64,000 bases of DNA from Bacteroidota bacterium (GCA_018266615.1 JAFEAB010000097.1:1-64000); one strand, 5' to 3'; positions 33,403-42,740 are shown, numbered from the stretch's first letter. Made by a program: numbers and translations. Notes: generated by a model from the sequence alone, not told the origin.

Positions 33403-33441
33403 TTTAAATAGGATTTGCAAAAGTAATGTTTATCGCACAGC

Positions 33442-34467
33442 TTATTTGTGGAAATAAAGGACGGCTGCTCCGGTAGCAAGCATATTAAACAATGCCAGCG
33501 GAATCAGTATCCGCCATCCCAGATACATCAACTGATCGTACCGGAATCGCGGAATTGTCCAGCGAACCCACATAAAGAGAAAAATAAATCCGATGATCTT
33601 TCCCATCAATGCCACAATACCAAGTAATGCTGCAAAGTTTGGTGAAAGCGTCGATTCATCTACAAATGGAAAATCATAGCCGCCAAAAAACAAAGTGGCC
33701 ATAACCGCACTGCTGATGAACATATTGATATACTCTGCAAATAAATAAAATCCCAGTTTCATGGATGAGTACTCTGTATGGTACCCGCCAATCAATTCAT
33801 TTTCCGCTTCGGGAAGATCGAAGGGCGTGCGGTTACATTCCGCAAAGGCGCAAATAAGGAAGATTAAAAATCCGAGCGGCTGGTACACCACGTTCCACCA
33901 ATGGCCGGTTTGTTGTTGAAGCACCATATCCTTCAGGCTAAGGGAACCGGTTACCATTAACAGGGCAATGAACGAAATACCCATTGCCAGTTCGTAGCTT
34001 ATAATTTGGGAAGCCGCACGCAGCCCGCCAAAAAGTGAAAATTTGTTATTGCTTGCCCAGGCGCCAATCATAATACCATAAACTCCCAAACTTAATACGC
34101 CAAAAATGTAGAGCATACCGATGTTTACATCGGCTATCTGTAAACTAACCGACCTGCCAAAAATTTCGATATGATTGCCCCAGGGAATAACGGCGCTGGT
34201 CATGATGGCGGTAAGCATGGCCAGGCAGGGCCCCATTACAAATAAAATTTTATTGGAGAAATTGGGAATGATTTCCTCTTTAAAGAAAAGTTTAAGTCCG
34301 TCGGCCATCGGTTGCAGTATCCCAAAAGGGCCTGCCCGGTTAGGGCCCCGGCGATCCTGCATAAACGCAGCTACTTTTCTTTCCCCGTAAGTGGCATACA
34401 TCGCAATCCCCAGGGAGGCGAAAACCACCACTACTATTAAAACTAATTTCTCTAAAATCAGGGCCAT
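33442..34467 (-). CDS. nuoH: NADH-quinone oxidoreductase subunit H
   Basis: 341 residues from the ATG MALILEKLVLIVVVVFASLG; a TTG nine codons upstream is an alternative. Eight helices. Diagnostic are YGERKVAAFMQDRRGPNRAG followed by PFGILQPMADGLKLF at the quinone-chamber entrance, and CAFAECNRTPFDLPEAENEL followed by GGYHTEYSSM, which holds the Glu/Asp chain of the E-channel. NuoH forms the base of the quinone cavity with NuoB and NuoD. It lies between nuoG and nuoI. Confidence 0.96.
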   Translation of the reverse strand: MALILEKLVLIVVVVFASLGIAMYATYGERKVAAFMQDRRGPNRAGPFGILQPMADGLKLFFKEEIIPNFSNKILFVMGPCLAMLTAIMTSAVIPWGNHIEIFGRSVSLQIADVNIGMLYIFGVLSLGVYGIMIGAWASNNKFSLFGGLRAASQIISYELAMGISFIALLMVTGSLSLKDMVLQQQTGHWWNVVYQPLGFLIFLICAFAECNRTPFDLPEAENELIGGYHTEYSSMKLGFYLFAEYINMFISSAVMATLFFGGYDFPFVDESTLSPNFAALLGIVALMGKIIGFIFLFMWVRWTIPRFRYDQLMYLGWRILIPLALFNMLATGAAVLYFHK

Positions 34468-34514
34468 ATCAATGGCCAGCAAACTATTGTCCAAAGCTTT
34501 CGGCTTTTAATGTG

Positions 34515-35708
34515 TTACTCTTCTACTTCTTTATCAGACCGGGTTCCAAACTGAATGGTTTCATCGTAGGGAACTTCATGTTGTCCTGCCTTCTTAAAGT
34601 CGTTTGAATTCGATGGTCCCATAATGGTACTCAGGTCAATGGCCGGGTTATTCACTTCACTAATGCTATGAATATCCATTAGTAATTTAGGTTGAACTCC
34701 CTTCATCACTTCCTGCAACGGATCATTGGGAACCACCAGTTTTTTATACTTATTGGCCCCAATTACAGAGTGCCTGGGGATGGTAGTTAACCCTTCAACC
34801 ACCCAATCGGAGGTTTTCTTTTTTTCGAAGCGGCAGGTATTACAAATCCATCCGGGTTTGCCATCGAAGCTTTGCACTTCGCCCCATTTATCTCTACGGG
34901 AGGTTACCCTGTACACTTCTTCGCCTCGCAACCAAAGGGTGGCTTTACCGCAACATTTCGGGTTTTCGCAATTACGATGAGCATCTACGGGTTTGGTAAA
35001 CCAAACGCGGTTCTTAAACCGGAACGTTTTATCGGTAAGAGCACCTACCGGGCACACATCAATCATATTCCCACTGAAGTCGTTGTCGATAGCCCTTGAA
35101 ATATAGGTTGATATGGCGGCGCGGTCGCCCCGGTCCAGGATCCCATGAACCCTTTTTTCGGTAATCTGATCGGCTACAAAAACGCACCGGTAACACATGA
35201 TACAACGAGTCATGTGCAATTGTATATAAGGGCCAATGTCTTCTTTAATGAAGGTACGTTTTACAAATTTGTAGCGCGAGTATTCCTTACCGTGATTATA
35301 GGTAAAATCCTGCAGGTAGCATTCTCCTGCCTGGTCGCAAACGGGGCAATCGAGCGGGTGGTTAATCAGCAGAAATTCCACCACGCCGTTGCGGGCATCA
35401 ATAACCCGTTCGCTGCTGAAATTTTTCACCACCATCCCATCCATTACCCCGGTGCGGCAACTGGCCACCAGTTTGGGCATAGGACGCGGGTCGGCGGTTG
35501 AACCGGCCGCTACCTCCACCAGGCAACTGCGGCATTTACCGCCGGTATCCTCCAGCTTGCTGTAATAACACATGGCGGGAGGAGCCACTTCTTCGCCAAT
35601 CATACGGGCCGCATCCATAATAGTGGTACCCGGGTTTACCTCAATGGTAATTCCATCGATGGTAACCTTTACTTTGGCAGGCGCTTCCTTTTTTATTTCT
35701 TCACTCAT
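34515..35708 (-). CDS. nuoG: NADH-quinone oxidoreductase subunit G, short form
   Basis: 397 residues, less than half of E. coli NuoG. The N-terminal 2Fe-2S site (cluster N1b) is in PAMCYYSKLEDTGGKCRSC and ASCRTG. The N3 ligands are in HPLDCPVCDQAGECYLQDF, and the N4/N5 ferredoxin part is in CIMCYRCVFVADQI with DVCPVGALTD. A further Cys group follows (HRNCENPKCCGKATLW and GWICNTCRF). The large molybdopterin-oxidoreductase-like C-terminal domain is missing. The protein ends with a charged, low-complexity tail. All clusters needed to carry electrons from NuoF to NuoI appear present. Short NuoG forms are known to me from this phylum, so this is not a recent truncation. Confidence 0.92.
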   Translation of the reverse strand: MSEEIKKEAPAKVKVTIDGITIEVNPGTTIMDAARMIGEEVAPPAMCYYSKLEDTGGKCRSCLVEVAAGSTADPRPMPKLVASCRTGVMDGMVVKNFSSERVIDARNGVVEFLLINHPLDCPVCDQAGECYLQDFTYNHGKEYSRYKFVKRTFIKEDIGPYIQLHMTRCIMCYRCVFVADQITEKRVHGILDRGDRAAISTYISRAIDNDFSGNMIDVCPVGALTDKTFRFKNRVWFTKPVDAHRNCENPKCCGKATLWLRGEEVYRVTSRRDKWGEVQSFDGKPGWICNTCRFEKKKTSDWVVEGLTTIPRHSVIGANKYKKLVVPNDPLQEVMKGVQPKLLMDIHSISEVNNPAIDLSTIMGPSNSNDFKKAGQHEVPYDETIQFGTRSDKEVEE

Positions 35709-35737
35709 AACCTCAGCCCTCGGGCAATTAAAGTTTA

Positions 35738-37093
35738 TTAATTAGCAACTGGAATATGAAGCGGGTCGGCATAATGTGCCAAACCGTAGTTTTCGCGCAG
35801 GCATTTTTCAGGGTTCAATACATGCCATTCAAATTCATCCCTGAAATGCCTGATTGCCGCTGCTACAGGCCATGCAGCCGCATCGCCGAGCGGGCAAATT
35901 GTATTTCCTTCAATCCTCCGCTGCACATCCCAAAGCAGATCGATATCACTCATCTCTCCCCTTCCTTCTTCAATCTTCCGTAATAATTTATCAAGCCAGG
36001 CGGTGCCTTCCCGGCAGGGCGAGCACTGTCCGCAACTTTCATGTCGGTAAAAATGAGCCAGGGTGTAGGTATGTTTAACCACACACTGATCTTCATCCAA
36101 AACAATAAAACCACCCGAACCCATCATGGTACCTGTGGCAAATCCACCATCACTCAGGCTTTCATAATTCATCAGTCTTTTATCGCCCTTTGCGGTAGTT
36201 AATAACAAATTCGCCGGAAGGATAGGTACAGAGGATCCGCCGGGGATGCAGGCTTTCAACCTTTTTCCATTGGGGATACCGCCACAATATTCATCACTGA
36301 AAATAAACTCCTCTACCGAGATGGTCATATCAATTTCGTATACTCCCGGTTTATTGATGTTACCGCAGGCACTGATCAATTTAGTGCCGGTACTTTTTCC
36401 AATTCCAATTTTAGAATAAGCATCGGCGCCATCATTTATAATGGGAACAACCGCTGCAATGGTTTCCACATTATTTACAACCGTTGGGCAGTTCCATAAT
36501 CCCTTTACGGCAGGAAACGGAGGTTTGATACGGGGGTTTCCCCTTTTCCCTTCGAGGCTTTCGAGCAATGCCGTTTCTTCTCCGCATATATATGCTCCTG
36601 CACCACGATGCACAACGATCTCGCAATCGAACCCTTTACCCAGTATATTCTTTCCGAGGAACCCTTTTTTCCGGGCCTCAGCAATGGCTTCTTCCAGAAT
36701 ATCCGCAATCCAGGCATATTCGCCGCGTATATAAATATAACTCGTGTTACTTCCCAGGGCGTACGAAGAAACAATCATTCCTTCAATGAGGAGGTGAGGG
36801 ATAAACTCCATTAGGTACCGATCTTTAAAAGTACCAGGTTCGCTTTCATCCGCATTACAAACGAGGTACCTGGGAACTCCTTCCGGTTTAGCGAGGAAAC
36901 TCCATTTTAACCCGGTGGGGAAACCTGCCCCTCCACGGCCCCTGAGGCCACTTTTCTTCACTTCATCGGTGATTTCGGCGGGGCTCATTTCAAAAGCCTT
37001 TTCCACACTGTGGTATCCTCCTTCCCTTCGGTACACATCAAAATACCGGATACCATCTATATGCGCCTTATCTAATAAAAGTTTCTTACTCAT
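35738..37093 (-). CDS. nuoF: NADH-quinone oxidoreductase subunit F
   Basis: 451 residues. The FMN/NADH-binding part has KKSGLRGRGGAGFPTGLKWS and the flavin segment YLVCNADESEPGTFKDRYLM, with GAGAYICGEETALLESLEGK. The C-terminal 4Fe-4S cluster N3 ligands are in HESCGQCSPCREG and NTICPLGDAA. NADH is oxidised here. The gene begins 14 bp after the NlpE-like lipoprotein gene that interrupts the usual nuoE-nuoF junction. Confidence 0.97.
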   Translation of the reverse strand: MSKKLLLDKAHIDGIRYFDVYRREGGYHSVEKAFEMSPAEITDEVKKSGLRGRGGAGFPTGLKWSFLAKPEGVPRYLVCNADESEPGTFKDRYLMEFIPHLLIEGMIVSSYALGSNTSYIYIRGEYAWIADILEEAIAEARKKGFLGKNILGKGFDCEIVVHRGAGAYICGEETALLESLEGKRGNPRIKPPFPAVKGLWNCPTVVNNVETIAAVVPIINDGADAYSKIGIGKSTGTKLISACGNINKPGVYEIDMTISVEEFIFSDEYCGGIPNGKRLKACIPGGSSVPILPANLLLTTAKGDKRLMNYESLSDGGFATGTMMGSGGFIVLDEDQCVVKHTYTLAHFYRHESCGQCSPCREGTAWLDKLLRKIEEGRGEMSDIDLLWDVQRRIEGNTICPLGDAAAWPVAAAIRHFRDEFEWHVLNPEKCLRENYGLAHYADPLHIPVAN

Positions 37094-37106
37094 GTATTTA
37101 TCTCCC

Positions 37107-37604
37107 TTAATCTTTATGTAAGATATAGGCTTCTGCCAACTCCCCTTTTATTTTATTTCCAGCTTGGTCTAATTGAATCAACTGACCATTTTCTACCTGG
37201 AATAACTGGGGTTGGCCATTGCCTGCATTCAGTTCAATAATATCTTTCGTTTTCCAATTTATTTTTCCCTTTTCGCTAAACGCAGTTCCATCCTTTCCTT
37301 CGTAGGTCATTTTTCTGGAAAAATTTCCATTGCGGTGAAGGTTTATTTCGGTTTGAATTCCTCCACAATCGGCACAGGGTAATTCGCCCCGATAAACACC
37401 AGGCCAGCTAAGTGCTTTGGCATCAATGCTTAGGGTATCACTAGCGCTATTATTGCTGTTCGATGGCACATCGTTGCCTAAAAGTGAAAGGTTTCCTTTT
37501 GATGCTTTAGAATTGCCGGCTTCCTTGCAGGAAACAAAATACAGGGAGCACAAAAGGAATAAAACTCCAAAACAAAAATAATATGTGGTGCTTTTTCCTT
37601 TCAT
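37107..37604 (-). CDS. NlpE-like lipoprotein inside the nuo operon
   Basis: 165 residues from the ATG that overlaps the nuoE stop as TAATG; the signal peptide (CFGVLFLLCSLYFVSC) then has its lipid Cys at 26. The mature part matches the N-terminal NlpE domain: WPGVYRGELPCADCGGIQTE with the CxxC pair, FSRKMTYEGKDGTAFSEKGK and the C-terminal LIQLDQAGNKIKGELAEAYI. In E. coli NlpE reports envelope or disulfide stress through CpxA. A role here, such as assembly or envelope sensing coupled to respiration, is only suggested by the location between nuoE and nuoF. No Cpx-type genes are nearby. Confidence 0.88.
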   Translation of the reverse strand: MKGKSTTYYFCFGVLFLLCSLYFVSCKEAGNSKASKGNLSLLGNDVPSNSNNSASDTLSIDAKALSWPGVYRGELPCADCGGIQTEINLHRNGNFSRKMTYEGKDGTAFSEKGKINWKTKDIIELNAGNGQPQLFQVENGQLIQLDQAGNKIKGELAEAYILHKD

Positions 37605-38104
37605 TAATTGGCTTTTGCCCTGCATTCTTCAATAATAGCATCCACGCGCTCGGGGGTAAGGTGTTCGCGGTAATTCTTTCCCAACTGCATCATGGGTGCA
37701 TAGCCGCAAGCGCCGAGGCACTCCACGGTTTTGAGGGTAAACATACCATCAGCGGTAGTTTCTCCAACATTAATATTCAGTTTTTCCTTAATGTAGGCAA
37801 TTATATCATCTGAACCGTTCAGCATGCAGGGGCCGGTTTGGCATACTTCAAAAATAAATTTCCCAACCGGCTTAAGATTGTACATCGAGTAAAAAGTGGC
37901 AACCTCATATACTTCGATGGGCTCCAGTTTAAGCAGGGTGGCCACATAATCCATAACCGGCACATCCAGCCATCCGCCAAAACTATCCTGGGCGAGGTGC
38001 AGCACCGGAAGCAGAGCGCTTTTATGCTTTCCTTCCGGATACCGCGCAATGATTTCCTGCACCTGTTTTAATTGATCCTCAGAAAAAGATAGGTTGTTCA
38101 TCAT
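37604..38104 (-). CDS. nuoE: NADH-quinone oxidoreductase subunit E
   Basis: 166 residues, thioredoxin-like fold with one 2Fe-2S cluster (N1a). The ligand Cys are in FEVCQTGPCMLNGSDD and VECLGACGYAPMMQLG, the normal spacing for the family. The N-terminal helical part (ARYPEGKHKSALLPVLHLAQ) and VYEVATFYSMYNLKPVGKF are typical. It forms the NADH dehydrogenase tip with NuoF. It starts 21 bp after nuoD; its stop overlaps the start of the NlpE-like gene. Confidence 0.96.
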   Translation of the reverse strand: MMNNLSFSEDQLKQVQEIIARYPEGKHKSALLPVLHLAQDSFGGWLDVPVMDYVATLLKLEPIEVYEVATFYSMYNLKPVGKFIFEVCQTGPCMLNGSDDIIAYIKEKLNINVGETTADGMFTLKTVECLGACGYAPMMQLGKNYREHLTPERVDAIIEECRAKAN

Positions 38105-38125
38105 GCTAATATTCTATTCATAAAA

Positions 38126-39346
38126 TCAGGCATCTAATTCGCCGGCAATCAGGTTGAGGCTGCTCATGGTGATAATCGCATCACTGAGCATTCCATTTTT
38201 GATCAGTTCGGGGTATGCCTGGTAATAAATAAAGCAGGGCCTTCTGAAATGGAGGCGGTACGGTGTACGGCTTCCATCGCTTATCAGGTAAAACCCCAAT
38301 TCTCCATTGGCTCCTTCCACCGGGCTGTACACTTCCCCCACCGGCATATCAATTTCGCCCATTACGATTTTGAAATGATAAATCATTTCTTCCATTTTCG
38401 TGTACACGTCTTGTTTAGGAGGAAGGTAATAGGCGGGTGTATCGGCATGAAACACTTCTGCCTCGGCTCCTTTGAATTCCTGAACTTTCTGGTATGCCTG
38501 TTTGATCAGGCTCAGGCTTTGCCACATTTCTTCGTTACGAACCAGGAAACGGTCGTAACAATCGCCGGTGGTACCCACTGGGATGGTAAAATCAAAATCC
38601 TGGTAACTGCTGTACGGCGTGTGAACGCGCACATCATAATCCACACCGGCAGCCCTTAGGTTGGGCCCTGTGAATCCATAATTGAGGGCCCTTTCGGCAG
38701 AAATAGGCCCGCAGCCAATAGTGCGTTCCATAAATATCCGATTGCGCGTAAACAGATTTTCAAATTCTTTCAGTTGTTTGGGATATTCTTCGAGGAATTT
38801 CTCCAGTTTCTGAAAAGCCGTGTCGGTAAAATTTCTTTCAAAGCCTCCGATCCGGCCAATATTGGTGGTGAGGCGTGCACCACACACTTCTTCATAAATT
38901 TCGTATATCAGTTCCCGGTACTGCATGAGGTAAAGGAACCCGGAATAAGCACCGCTATCCACCCCCACAATTGAATTACAAATGAGATGATCGGAAATTC
39001 GGGCCAGTTCCATGATGATGACCCGGAGGTAATCAACCCTTTTCGGGAGGGTTATTTTAAGCAGTCTTTCGCAAGCTATATGCCAACCCATATTATTAAT
39101 GGGGGAAGAGCAATAATTTAACCGGTCGGTAAGTGGGGTAATCTGGTAAAGGGGCCTCCTTTCTGCAATTTTTTCAAATGCTCTGTGAATATACCCTACT
39201 GTGGAAGTAGCCTTTAATATTTTTTCGCCATCGAGTTCCAGGATATTTTGAAAAACACCATGGGTGGCAGGGTGTGTAGGCCCGAGGTTCAGGGTGGTAG
39301 TTTGTTTCTCCAGGCTACCCTTGGGCAATAGGATATGGTTATTCAT
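38126..39346 (-). CDS. nuoD: NADH-quinone oxidoreductase subunit D
   Basis: 406 residues, separate from nuoC rather than fused as in E. coli. It is the 49-kDa subunit at the quinone site. TLNLGPTHPATHGVFQNILE contains the conserved His near the quinone head, and RIGGFERNF, RTIGCGPISAERALNYGFTG and LRAAGVDYDVR follow in order. The C-terminus GELGFYLISDGSRTPYRLHF ends close to the quinone cavity. It overlaps nuoC by eight bases. Confidence 0.97.
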   Translation of the reverse strand: MNNHILLPKGSLEKQTTTLNLGPTHPATHGVFQNILELDGEKILKATSTVGYIHRAFEKIAERRPLYQITPLTDRLNYCSSPINNMGWHIACERLLKITLPKRVDYLRVIIMELARISDHLICNSIVGVDSGAYSGFLYLMQYRELIYEIYEEVCGARLTTNIGRIGGFERNFTDTAFQKLEKFLEEYPKQLKEFENLFTRNRIFMERTIGCGPISAERALNYGFTGPNLRAAGVDYDVRVHTPYSSYQDFDFTIPVGTTGDCYDRFLVRNEEMWQSLSLIKQAYQKVQEFKGAEAEVFHADTPAYYLPPKQDVYTKMEEMIYHFKIVMGEIDMPVGEVYSPVEGANGELGFYLISDGSRTPYRLHFRRPCFIYYQAYPELIKNGMLSDAIITMSSLNLIAGELDA

Positions 39347-39872
39347 TGTTCTTTACATTTTTAGCATGAACCCGCCCAAACATTTCATCGTCTTTATCAA
39401 CCCGGCTTTGTTCTTCCACCGGATATTCTTTTCTCAAGGGGAAATAATCCATTTCATCTACATTCAAAATGCGGATAAGATTTGGATGTCCTACAAACTG
39501 CACCCCAAAAAAATCATAGGTTTCGCGTTCCATCCAATTGGCCGACTGATATAAAGCGGTAGCGCTGAATACTTCCGGATTATTTACTGAGGTAAACACT
39601 TTAAACCGCAGCCGGATATTATCCTGCAAATTGTGAAGGTGGTAAACCACCGCCAACTCAGCGCCGGGGTTATTCGGAAAATGGACTGCCTGCAAATCAG
39701 TAAGGAACCTGAATTTTAGCGATTCGTCATCAAATAAAAACTGGAGCACTTTCAGGTTCATTTCCTTTGGAGCGGCAAATGTGAGCATACCATAAGGCTC
39801 ATCCCAGCCGGTGAGTGCCTCTCCAAATTTTTCGACGAGGGCCTGTTTTACCGTTTCATTCGTTAATGCCAT
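39339..39872 (-). CDS. nuoC: NADH-quinone oxidoreductase subunit C
   Basis: 177 residues, the 30-kDa subunit of the peripheral arm. The family signature is in SANWMERETYDFFGVQFVGH followed by PNLIRILN. FLTDLQAVHFPN and LAVVYHLHNLQDNIRLRFKV form its central sheet. It is structural and carries no cluster. It starts 22 bp after nuoB and overlaps nuoD. Confidence 0.95.
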   Translation of the reverse strand: MALTNETVKQALVEKFGEALTGWDEPYGMLTFAAPKEMNLKVLQFLFDDESLKFRFLTDLQAVHFPNNPGAELAVVYHLHNLQDNIRLRFKVFTSVNNPEVFSATALYQSANWMERETYDFFGVQFVGHPNLIRILNVDEMDYFPLRKEYPVEEQSRVDKDDEMFGRVHAKNVKNNE

Positions 39873-39894
39873 GAAAAGAAAATATTTAAACGGA

Positions 39895-40458
39895 TTAGTT
39901 GATTCCGTAACTGTTCATCAATTCTTTATACTGTTCGCTATGCCTTCTCCGCAACCCTTCCTTATTTACCAGGTCCTGAATGCGCATCAGCCCATCAAGA
40001 ATGGCTTCGGGCCTTGGAGCGCAACCTGGAACATAAACATCCACCGGTATAACCTGATCGATTCCCTGAAGCACAGAGTAAGAGTCGAAAATTCCGCCGC
40101 TGCTGGCACAGGCCCCTACTGCAATTACCCAACGGGGCTCGGCCATCTGGGTGTAAACCTGTTTCAACACCGGACCCATTTTTTTTGCGATGGTGCCCAT
40201 CACCATTAACAGGTCGCACTGGCGGGGTGAAAACCCAACCCGTTCCGAACCAAAACGGGCAATATCATAATGGCTGGCCATGGTTGCCATGAATTCAATT
40301 CCGCAGCAACTCGTGGCAAATGGCAGGGGCCAGATCGAGTTTTTCCGGGCCAGGCTAATCACTTTTTCGAGGTTGGTGGCCATAAACCCTTCCCCCATAT
40401 ATCCTTCGGGGATCCCTTCAAATTTTACTTTGCTGTTATATTGTACCGGACGAGGCAT
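39895..40458 (-). CDS. nuoB: NADH-quinone oxidoreductase subunit B
   Basis: 187 residues. It holds the last 4Fe-4S cluster (N2), which reduces quinone. The ligands are the tandem Cys pair in LPFATSCCGIEFMATMASHY, the Cys of VIAVGACASSGGIFDSYS and that of VYVPGCAPRPEAILDGLM. The N-terminus is short (about 27 residues before EKVISLARKNSIWPL). It lies between nuoA and nuoC. Confidence 0.97.
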   Translation of the reverse strand: MPRPVQYNSKVKFEGIPEGYMGEGFMATNLEKVISLARKNSIWPLPFATSCCGIEFMATMASHYDIARFGSERVGFSPRQCDLLMVMGTIAKKMGPVLKQVYTQMAEPRWVIAVGACASSGGIFDSYSVLQGIDQVIPVDVYVPGCAPRPEAILDGLMRIQDLVNKEGLRRRHSEQYKELMNSYGIN

Positions 40459-40520
40459 AGCGTTTAATTTTTTGGTTTGCTATAGTAATAACAAACCTTC
40501 CAGTCAAAAGATCAATAACC

Positions 40521-40913
40521 TTAGTCTTCCCATTTCAACGCCTTCTTCTTAAAGATATAGATAAAGCCGGCGAGAAATAAGCTAACAAACAGAATAACTG
40601 CTACAAATCCCTCCCATCCCAGGTTTCGGAAATTAACCGCATAGGGATAGAAGAAAATCACTTCCACATCAAACAAAACGAAGAGGATAGCCACAAGGAA
40701 ATACTTGATAGCTACGGGCTGCCGCGCATTACCACGAATTTCAATCCCGCTTTCAAAATTTTGAAGTTTCTCCTTGGTATTTCTTCTTGGGCCCAGAAAA
40801 TTAGACCCAATTACGATGGCCACAACCAATCCGATTGCAAAAAGAGCCTGCATTGCAATGGGGAAATAATTAACGGCATTGTTTACCGTAGCCTGAAGGA
40901 GGTAAAAAGGCAT
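40521..40913 (-). CDS. nuoA: NADH-quinone oxidoreductase subunit A
   Basis: 130 residues, three helices. The conserved loop after helix 1 reads KLQNFESGIEIRGNARQPVA, followed by IKYFLVAILFVLFDVEVIFF with the acidic residues near the quinone channel, and WEGFVAVILFVSLFLAGFIY as the last helix. It is the first gene of the nuo operon, 20 bp after a good promoter element. Confidence 0.96.
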   Translation of the reverse strand: MPFYLLQATVNNAVNYFPIAMQALFAIGLVVAIVIGSNFLGPRRNTKEKLQNFESGIEIRGNARQPVAIKYFLVAILFVLFDVEVIFFYPYAVNFRNLGWEGFVAVILFVSLFLAGFIYIFKKKALKWED

Positions 40914-40933
40914 ATCTGTTATTAAACTTGCTG

Positions 40934-40963
40934 CAAAAATAGGTTAGCAGGTTTAATAATCAA
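40934..40963 (-). promoter_or_regulatory. Promoter of the nuo operon
   Basis: On the minus strand TTG (40961-40963), 19 bases, then TATTTTTG (40934-40941) matches the Bacteroidota consensus exactly with ideal spacing. The nuoA ATG lies 20 bases beyond. The terminator of the TPR gene just upstream insulates it. Confidence 0.65.
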
Positions 40964-40983
40964 GGAATCCTCTTTGAATTGAG

Positions 40984-41015
40984 AAATAAAAAACCCGTTG
41001 CGTTGGCAGCGGGTT
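40984..41015 (-). terminator. Terminator of the tonB2-pstS-TPR operon
   Basis: On the minus strand AACCCG and CGGGTT pair around a 12-base loop, followed by a T run. It lies 12 bp after the stop of the TPR gene. Confidence 0.75.
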
Positions 41016-41027
41016 CTGATTTTGATA

Positions 41028-42740
41028 TTATCTTTTTGGTGAATTTGCCGGAGAGGATGTTTTATTTGCCGGTTGTTTTTTGGGTGTAGGTGCTGATGGA
41101 TCATATTTAGAGATAATCTCCTTAAAATTCAGCAACTGTGCATCGGCCGGATCTATTTCGAGAGCTTTGTTTACATAATACAGCGCGCTGTCTTTATTTT
41201 TCTTCACGTTGTATTGATGTCCTATAAAAAACTTATAAGCGGTGAGCACCCTGGTTTTGGCGTTCCCTTTGGTTAGATCCTGGGATCCTATTTCAATTAC
41301 TTTATTGTAAAATGGTTCGGCAAGCCCCAATTCCCCGGTGGAATCTATCATGGCACTGGTATTGGCTTCCATGTAATACCCCAGGATATCATCCGGATAT
41401 TTTTGTATATACATGGTAAAGTACTTGCTGGAGGAATCATATTGATTACCCAGGTAATAGTTATACCCTGCATTAAACAAATCAACATTAGAAAAATTCT
41501 TTTTCAGAGAAACAACTTCACCAAACCATTTACCGGCACTTCCATAATTTTTCAGGTTATCATAAATACCGGCCAGGGTTTTAGCATAGGCCACTTTATT
41601 AGCAACCAGGGTATCGGTAGCAATAGCTTTCACAATTAAATCCGTGGCTTTTCCCTCATTGCCCGGAAATTTAAACAGGATGGTGGCATAGGTCGCATAA
41701 TCTCCGGCACCGATATTATCCGGGTTTGCCCGGCGGAGATATTCCTCAAAGTTTAATTTGGCATTGAGGGAGTCGTTTAACCGGTTGTAGGCATACGCTT
41801 TTAAACCAAAAAGCTTGGGATAAGGATTCGCACCTTCCTGAGCAATACACTTATCTGCTTCCGTAATGGTTTCATTAAAAAGCCCCGAAGCAAATTTTAC
41901 GGAGGCCTGGTAATAACAGGCTTTGGGGTCGTTATCGGAATTGGCAAGCCATTTATCTAAATACTGTGCCGCAACGGGTACGTTTGTTTCATAATAATAG
42001 CTGAAGAGGTTGTAGTAAACCGGTGCATATTTAGGATCCACAGCAATGGCATCATTAAAATACTTCATATAAATGGATTCCTGCCCCGGGCCCTGGGTTT
42101 GATAAACTTTTCCAATACGATACAATGCCCTTGCATATTTGGGATCAATTTTCAACGCCTCATTATAGGCCTGAATGGCACTTCCTCCATCGGCATTCAG
42201 TTTCCGGTAAGCATCACCCAGGTTCACCCAAACATCCGGGTCTTTAAATTTTTTCACCTCAGTAGCCTGTTTCAGTTTTTCGATGGCATAGGCGGCATCC
42301 CCATTTTTTGAATTCGGGTTTCCATTGGCATAGCCTATGGCATTGAGGACATCAATATCTTTTCCTTTTGAAAGAGAAATTGCCGTTTCAAACCGGTTAC
42401 GGGCTTCCTGGCGTTGATTTTCGATAAGGGCTATCTGTCCCATACCTGCAATTAAAAGAGCCTGGTTGGGATTTGCCTGGAGTTTTTGCTGATATAGTGC
42501 TTTTGCTTTGGCTACATCCTGGTTGCTGCGATCGTCGTTACGCAAATAGGCCTGCCCCAGCCAAAAAGCAGCCGCTTCATTATTGGGATCGGAATTCAAA
42601 ATTTTCTGAAATACATTTATAGCACTTTCGAATCTTTCATAATACAGGAATGATTTCCCTTCATCGATGGTTTGTGCCGAAGCAGACCCTACAAAAAACA
42701 GCAGCATCATAAAAGTCATTCCGATTTGAAATTTTTTCAT
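41028..42740 (-). CDS. Secreted TPR-repeat protein
   Basis: 570 residues from the ATG giving MKKFQIGMTFMMLLFFVGSA with a signal peptide cleaved near ASAQ; an upstream ATG six codons earlier would spoil the N-terminus. Most of the rest is tetratricopeptide-like helix pairs: NEAAAFWLGQAYL, DVWVNLGDAYRKLNADGGSA, ARALYRIGKVYQTQGPG and NVDLFNAGYNYYLGNQYDSS. The C-terminus is a Pro/Lys/Ser-rich tail. It should be a periplasmic scaffold. It is last in the operon with tonB, a small membrane protein and the PstS-like protein, so a joint role in envelope energisation or uptake is suggested by context only. Confidence 0.85.
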   Translation of the reverse strand: MKKFQIGMTFMMLLFFVGSASAQTIDEGKSFLYYERFESAINVFQKILNSDPNNEAAAFWLGQAYLRNDDRSNQDVAKAKALYQQKLQANPNQALLIAGMGQIALIENQRQEARNRFETAISLSKGKDIDVLNAIGYANGNPNSKNGDAAYAIEKLKQATEVKKFKDPDVWVNLGDAYRKLNADGGSAIQAYNEALKIDPKYARALYRIGKVYQTQGPGQESIYMKYFNDAIAVDPKYAPVYYNLFSYYYETNVPVAAQYLDKWLANSDNDPKACYYQASVKFASGLFNETITEADKCIAQEGANPYPKLFGLKAYAYNRLNDSLNAKLNFEEYLRRANPDNIGAGDYATYATILFKFPGNEGKATDLIVKAIATDTLVANKVAYAKTLAGIYDNLKNYGSAGKWFGEVVSLKKNFSNVDLFNAGYNYYLGNQYDSSSKYFTMYIQKYPDDILGYYMEANTSAMIDSTGELGLAEPFYNKVIEIGSQDLTKGNAKTRVLTAYKFFIGHQYNVKKNKDSALYYVNKALEIDPADAQLLNFKEIISKYDPSAPTPKKQPANKTSSPANSPKR

